Below are positions 61,325 through 64,000 of a stretch of DNA of 64,000 nt, piece after piece; positions within the stretch are counted from its first letter, which is position 1; each line of letters begins with the position of its first letter. The notes under the pieces were generated by a model. That model did no database searches. It was not told where the DNA came from and saw only the letters and a program-made list of their open reading frames with translations. The stretch covers positions 124,001-188,000 of the forward strand of contig CAWCVJ010000003.1 of assembly GCA_963799065.1 (NCBI GenBank). Reading direction: 5' to 3'. The DNA is from JAJPHW01 sp963799065. GTDB lineage: Bacteria > Acidobacteriota > Terriglobia > Terriglobales > Acidobacteriaceae. The translations under genes were made by a program, and so were the position numbers.

Positions 61325-62995
61325 ATGGTCAAACAATTCTTCTTCTCGATTACCATGAGTCTCGCAATCTGCGTGTTCCTTCTGGCAGGTCCAGCCTCGG
61401 CGAAGTCGCGCTACAAGATCGGTTCGAGCAACACGGTCACGGCAACTCCTCTGGTCCCCCGGCCGCACACCACTCCATGCACAGTTCTGCTGTTCCAAGA
61501 CGCCGAGTTCAACAGCTTCAATCCCTACGATTTCCAATACACGCCTCCGGCGAATTGCCCTGGGCCATGGCAGAAAGTGGTTTTCGTGGCGAATATCTAC
61601 GTCACCGCAGGCATTCAATTTGACCGCACCGCCAACTTCTGGCTGGGCAGCACCAACATCTTTTTTGGTACTACTGCGGAACCCAGCCCGAACTTGAGCC
61701 CCAACTGGGTGGTCGAATCCGACTTGACCGATTACAGCCCGCTGTTTGCAACCGCGCAGCCAGGCCAGGCGGATATTGGCAACCTTGTCAATGGCCAGTA
61801 CACGGGAATTATTTACGCCAGCGCCGAGTTGCAATTTTATCCGCCGGATAAAAACGAAGGCGCACCGCCGCGCCCCTTCGATCAGGTGCTGCCTTTGACT
61901 ACGACTCCCGGCACCGTTGCTCTAAATTCCGGCACGGACACGCTCGCGCAAACTTTTTCCCTACCCATGAACGTCGAAGGGGCTTATCTCGACGTCTTCG
62001 CACAAAGCCAGAATGACGACGAATTCTGGTACACATGCGTCCCCAACGACGTGAGCGGAGAGCTGCAAAGCTGCGGAAACACCGCATTTCGCGAAACCGA
62101 AGTGACCATCGATGGCAAGCCTGCCGGGGTCGCTCCCGTCTATCCGTGGATTTTCACCGGCGGCATCGATCCCTATTTGTGGTTCCCGCTGCCCGGAGTC
62201 CAGACCTTGATTTTCACGCCCTACCGTGTGAATTTGACGCCCTTCGCGGGCGTTTTGAGCAATGGCCAGCCCCACACGGTGTCTTTAAGCGTATTCAACG
62301 CGGACGATTACTTCTCGGCTACCGCTACACTTTTGCTGTATCAGGACAAACACTCGAATCATGTGAGCGGTGACATTCTCGAAAACACCCTGACTGCCCC
62401 TAGTCCGCAAATTCAGGAAAACATCAAGAACCATAGCAATGGCGATATCACCGGAACCGTGTCGGTCAGCTCAAACCGCCAGTTCAAAATCTCAGGATAT
62501 GTCGACGGTTCGGCGGGCAAAGTAAAGACGACCATTCAACAAAATGTAGACTTCTCCAACGTTCAGGCGTTCGACATTACCAGTTCAGTGTACGCGCAGG
62601 ACATCGAACAACTCACCAGCATCGCCACCACGACCACGGAAAGGCGCGCTTCGGGAACGGTCGTAGATACGGAACAGGTCAACTATCCTTTGACTCTCAC
62701 CATTAACGTCGCTGTCAACTCCGATGGCTCGGAGGATCAGACTACGGCGGTCCGTCAGGAGAATTACGATCGCACCGCTCAACAAGCCAACGGCCTACAA
62801 ACCTCCTGGCAAGTTGTCGACAATTTGGAGTACACAACCGATACGCTTGACATTGCCGGCGGCGCGATCACCGGGAACAGTGGCCAATCCAGCTTGCAGC
62901 AATTCACCATCTACAACTCGGATGGCGTTTGCTACGACGAAACGCTGACCGCAAACGACAACAAACTGGCGTCGTTTGGAAACGCTTGTCAGTAG
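61325..62995 (+). CDS. Exported protein of unknown function
   Basis: A 556-residue secreted protein. The signal peptide is VKQFFFSITMSLAICVFLLAGPASA. The mature part has an N-terminal beta-rich domain with Cys pairs (TPCTVLLFQDAEFNSFNPYDF and PPANCPGPW) and a beta-sandwich-like middle (VEGAYLDVFAQSQNDDEFWYTCVPND). Its C-terminal region is rich in Thr, Ser and Asn. The arrangement resembles peptide-N4-asparaginase A-like proteins seen in fungi, plants and some soil bacteria; that similarity is weak by eye. ATG at 61325 is used. The gene stands alone between the helicase gene and the convergent ddl. Confidence 0.65.
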   Translation: MVKQFFFSITMSLAICVFLLAGPASAKSRYKIGSSNTVTATPLVPRPHTTPCTVLLFQDAEFNSFNPYDFQYTPPANCPGPWQKVVFVANIYVTAGIQFDRTANFWLGSTNIFFGTTAEPSPNLSPNWVVESDLTDYSPLFATAQPGQADIGNLVNGQYTGIIYASAELQFYPPDKNEGAPPRPFDQVLPLTTTPGTVALNSGTDTLAQTFSLPMNVEGAYLDVFAQSQNDDEFWYTCVPNDVSGELQSCGNTAFRETEVTIDGKPAGVAPVYPWIFTGGIDPYLWFPLPGVQTLIFTPYRVNLTPFAGVLSNGQPHTVSLSVFNADDYFSATATLLLYQDKHSNHVSGDILENTLTAPSPQIQENIKNHSNGDITGTVSVSSNRQFKISGYVDGSAGKVKTTIQQNVDFSNVQAFDITSSVYAQDIEQLTSIATTTTERRASGTVVDTEQVNYPLTLTINVAVNSDGSEDQTTAVRQENYDRTAQQANGLQTSWQVVDNLEYTTDTLDIAGGAITGNSGQSSLQQFTIYNSDGVCYDETLTANDNKLASFGNACQ

Positions 62996-63097
62996 AGTCT
63001 TCCAGGTTTGTAATTAAAACGAAGCTGAGGCTGCCCGCTTTTTCGCGTTCGCCGCGAAAGAGTGGCCAGCCTCACACCTCGCGCGGAGATTGGATCG

Positions 63098-64000
63098 TCA
63101 CCGGCTATATTGATTCTTCTTCTTATCCGCGTAGCGGTCGAGGCCAAGCGCAATCAAACGTTTTATCAGGGTGGAATAATCGACGCCAGTCGCCGCCCAC
63201 AGCTTGGGATACATGCTGATCGACGTAAATCCTGGCATGGTATTGATCTCGTTCAAGTAAATTTTGCGCGACTTGGGATCCATGAGGAAATCCACGCGCG
63301 CCAACCCCGAGCAATCGACCGCCCGAAAGGCCGCCACAGCGAGCTTGCGAAATGTCTTCATCTCGCTCTTGCTCAACTCCGCAGGAATAATAAGCTCGGA
63401 ACCTTCATCGAGATACTTCGCCGTATAGTCGTAGAACTCTTTCCCTGGAACGATTTCGCCAGCGACCGAAGCTTCGGGCTGATCGTTGCCCAGCACAGCG
63501 CACTCGATTTCTCGCGCCTTGTTTTTTTTGCCTCCGACGCCCTGCTCGATGACAATTTTTCGATCGTATTTCGCGGCTTCTTTAATGGCGGGTGCCAGTT
63601 CCTTGCGGTTATGCGCCTTCGAAATTCCGACCGACGATCCGAGATTAGCCGGCTTCACGAACACCGGATATTTCAACCTGGCTTCAACCTGTTTGCGAAC
63701 TTCGCGCGCGTCAGATTCCCACTGGCCGCGCAACACCGTGACATGCTTGACAATCGGCAATCCCGCGGCTTGAAACAACGACTTCATAATGTCCTTGTCC
63801 ATGCCCGCCGCAGAGCCAAGAACGCCTGCTCCGACGTAAGGGATGTCCGCTAGCTCAAGCAAGCCTTGAATGGTTCCATCTTCTCCGAATGTGCCATGCA
63901 GCACGGGGAAGATAATATCCACATTGATCGCACGATCGCTGGCGCGGCGCGTGAGCGACGAAGCGTCGGCCTGGAAAGGTGCAAGCGACGCGCTGCGACC
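63098..64000 (-). CDS. ddl: D-alanine--D-alanine ligase, 5' end outside the window
   Basis: The last 300 residues of an ATP-grasp ligase that joins two D-Ala for peptidoglycan. Visible blocks are VDIIFPVLHGTFGEDGTIQGLLELADIPYVG, YPVFVKPANLGSSVGISKAHN (ATP binding), DCSGLARVDFLMDP and IYLNEINTMPGFTSISMYPKLW (metal and ATP site). The frame stays open to the window end and the N-terminal part lies beyond. It is not adjacent to murC or ftsQ, where many genomes keep it. Confidence 0.93.
   Translation of the reverse strand, partial: GRSASLAPFQADASSLTRRASDRAINVDIIFPVLHGTFGEDGTIQGLLELADIPYVGAGVLGSAAGMDKDIMKSLFQAAGLPIVKHVTVLRGQWESDAREVRKQVEARLKYPVFVKPANLGSSVGISKAHNRKELAPAIKEAAKYDRKIVIEQGVGGKKNKAREIECAVLGNDQPEASVAGEIVPGKEFYDYTAKYLDEGSELIIPAELSKSEMKTFRKLAVAAFRAVDCSGLARVDFLMDPKSRKIYLNEINTMPGFTSISMYPKLWAATGVDYSTLIKRLIALGLDRYADKKKNQYSR

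Noticed and set aside
1..64000. CRISPR arrays, insertion sequences, prophage
   Set aside because: No regular direct repeats with spacers, transposase genes or phage structural genes were seen anywhere in the window.

Overview
The window looks like a chromosome segment of an acidobacterium (Acidobacteriota, probably the Terriglobia/Korobacter side). This is an inference from high GC (about 58-60%), split glycine dehydrogenase (gcvPA/gcvPB), M13 and M61 peptidases, GloVer-type repeat proteins, MacB-type permeases, Tat-exported oxidoreductases and typical acidobacterial intergenic palindromes. Almost all of it is ordinary core or lifestyle genome. No rRNA, prophage, CRISPR array or intact insertion sequence is visible.

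Layout. 0-8.4 kb: an Hpt protein, an HDOD protein, a small PstS-like protein with a secreted TPR protein, and two exported proteins, one of them a 1274-residue beta-propeller/lectin protein. 8.5-13.0 kb: glycine cleavage operon gcvT-gcvH-gcvPA-gcvPB on the minus strand, with a single-base frameshift in gcvPA. 13.2-19.4 kb: M61 peptidase, LmbE-type deacetylase, glycosyltransferase, CDGSH protein and a Tat-exported FAD oxidoreductase. 19.5-24.2 kb: VWA and MoxR-type ATPase genes, divergent from a helical protein of unknown function that has a strong promoter, a long structured leader and an apparent CTG start. 24.2-31.7 kb: division and cell-wall genes read murG-murC-ftsQ-ftsA-ftsZ on the minus strand, headed by a P1 (DmpA) peptidase. 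31.7-42.5 kb: SufT-like protein, pilin-like secreted protein, LuxR-type regulator with a degenerate receiver, M13 peptidase, SYLF protein, lipid A acyltransferases (LpxL-like, LpxD), an orphan LolD-type ATPase, a response regulator, a PhzF-like protein and a 1-Cys peroxiredoxin. 42.6-51.4 kb: GloVer repeat protein, selenocysteine tRNA with a Cys-rich mini-protein, tmk, DNA polymerase III delta prime, YjbQ, a TrmJ-like methyltransferase, an APC permease, a Tat amidase and tRNA-Arg(CCT). 51.5-57.6 kb: two MacB-like permeases, a tandem winged-helix protein and a lower-GC restriction-modification pair. 57.6-64 kb: der, a DinG/XPD-type helicase, an exported protein and the 3' part of ddl.

How genes work together. 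The gcv genes form the complete P, H and T set of glycine cleavage. The ddl, mur and fts genes make and organise peptidoglycan at the septum. LpxD and the LpxL-like protein indicate a Gram-negative outer membrane with lipid A. The selC-type tRNA shows that the organism decodes UGA as selenocysteine, although selA, selB, selD and any selenoprotein gene lie outside this window.

The items most worth a second look are the tRNA-Sec/Cys-rich gene pair, the structured leader with a CTG start near 22.4-22.7 kb, the gcvPA frameshift, the restriction-modification island, and two genes easily missed for their size: a 48-residue membrane protein between the lpx genes and the 61-residue Cys-rich protein.
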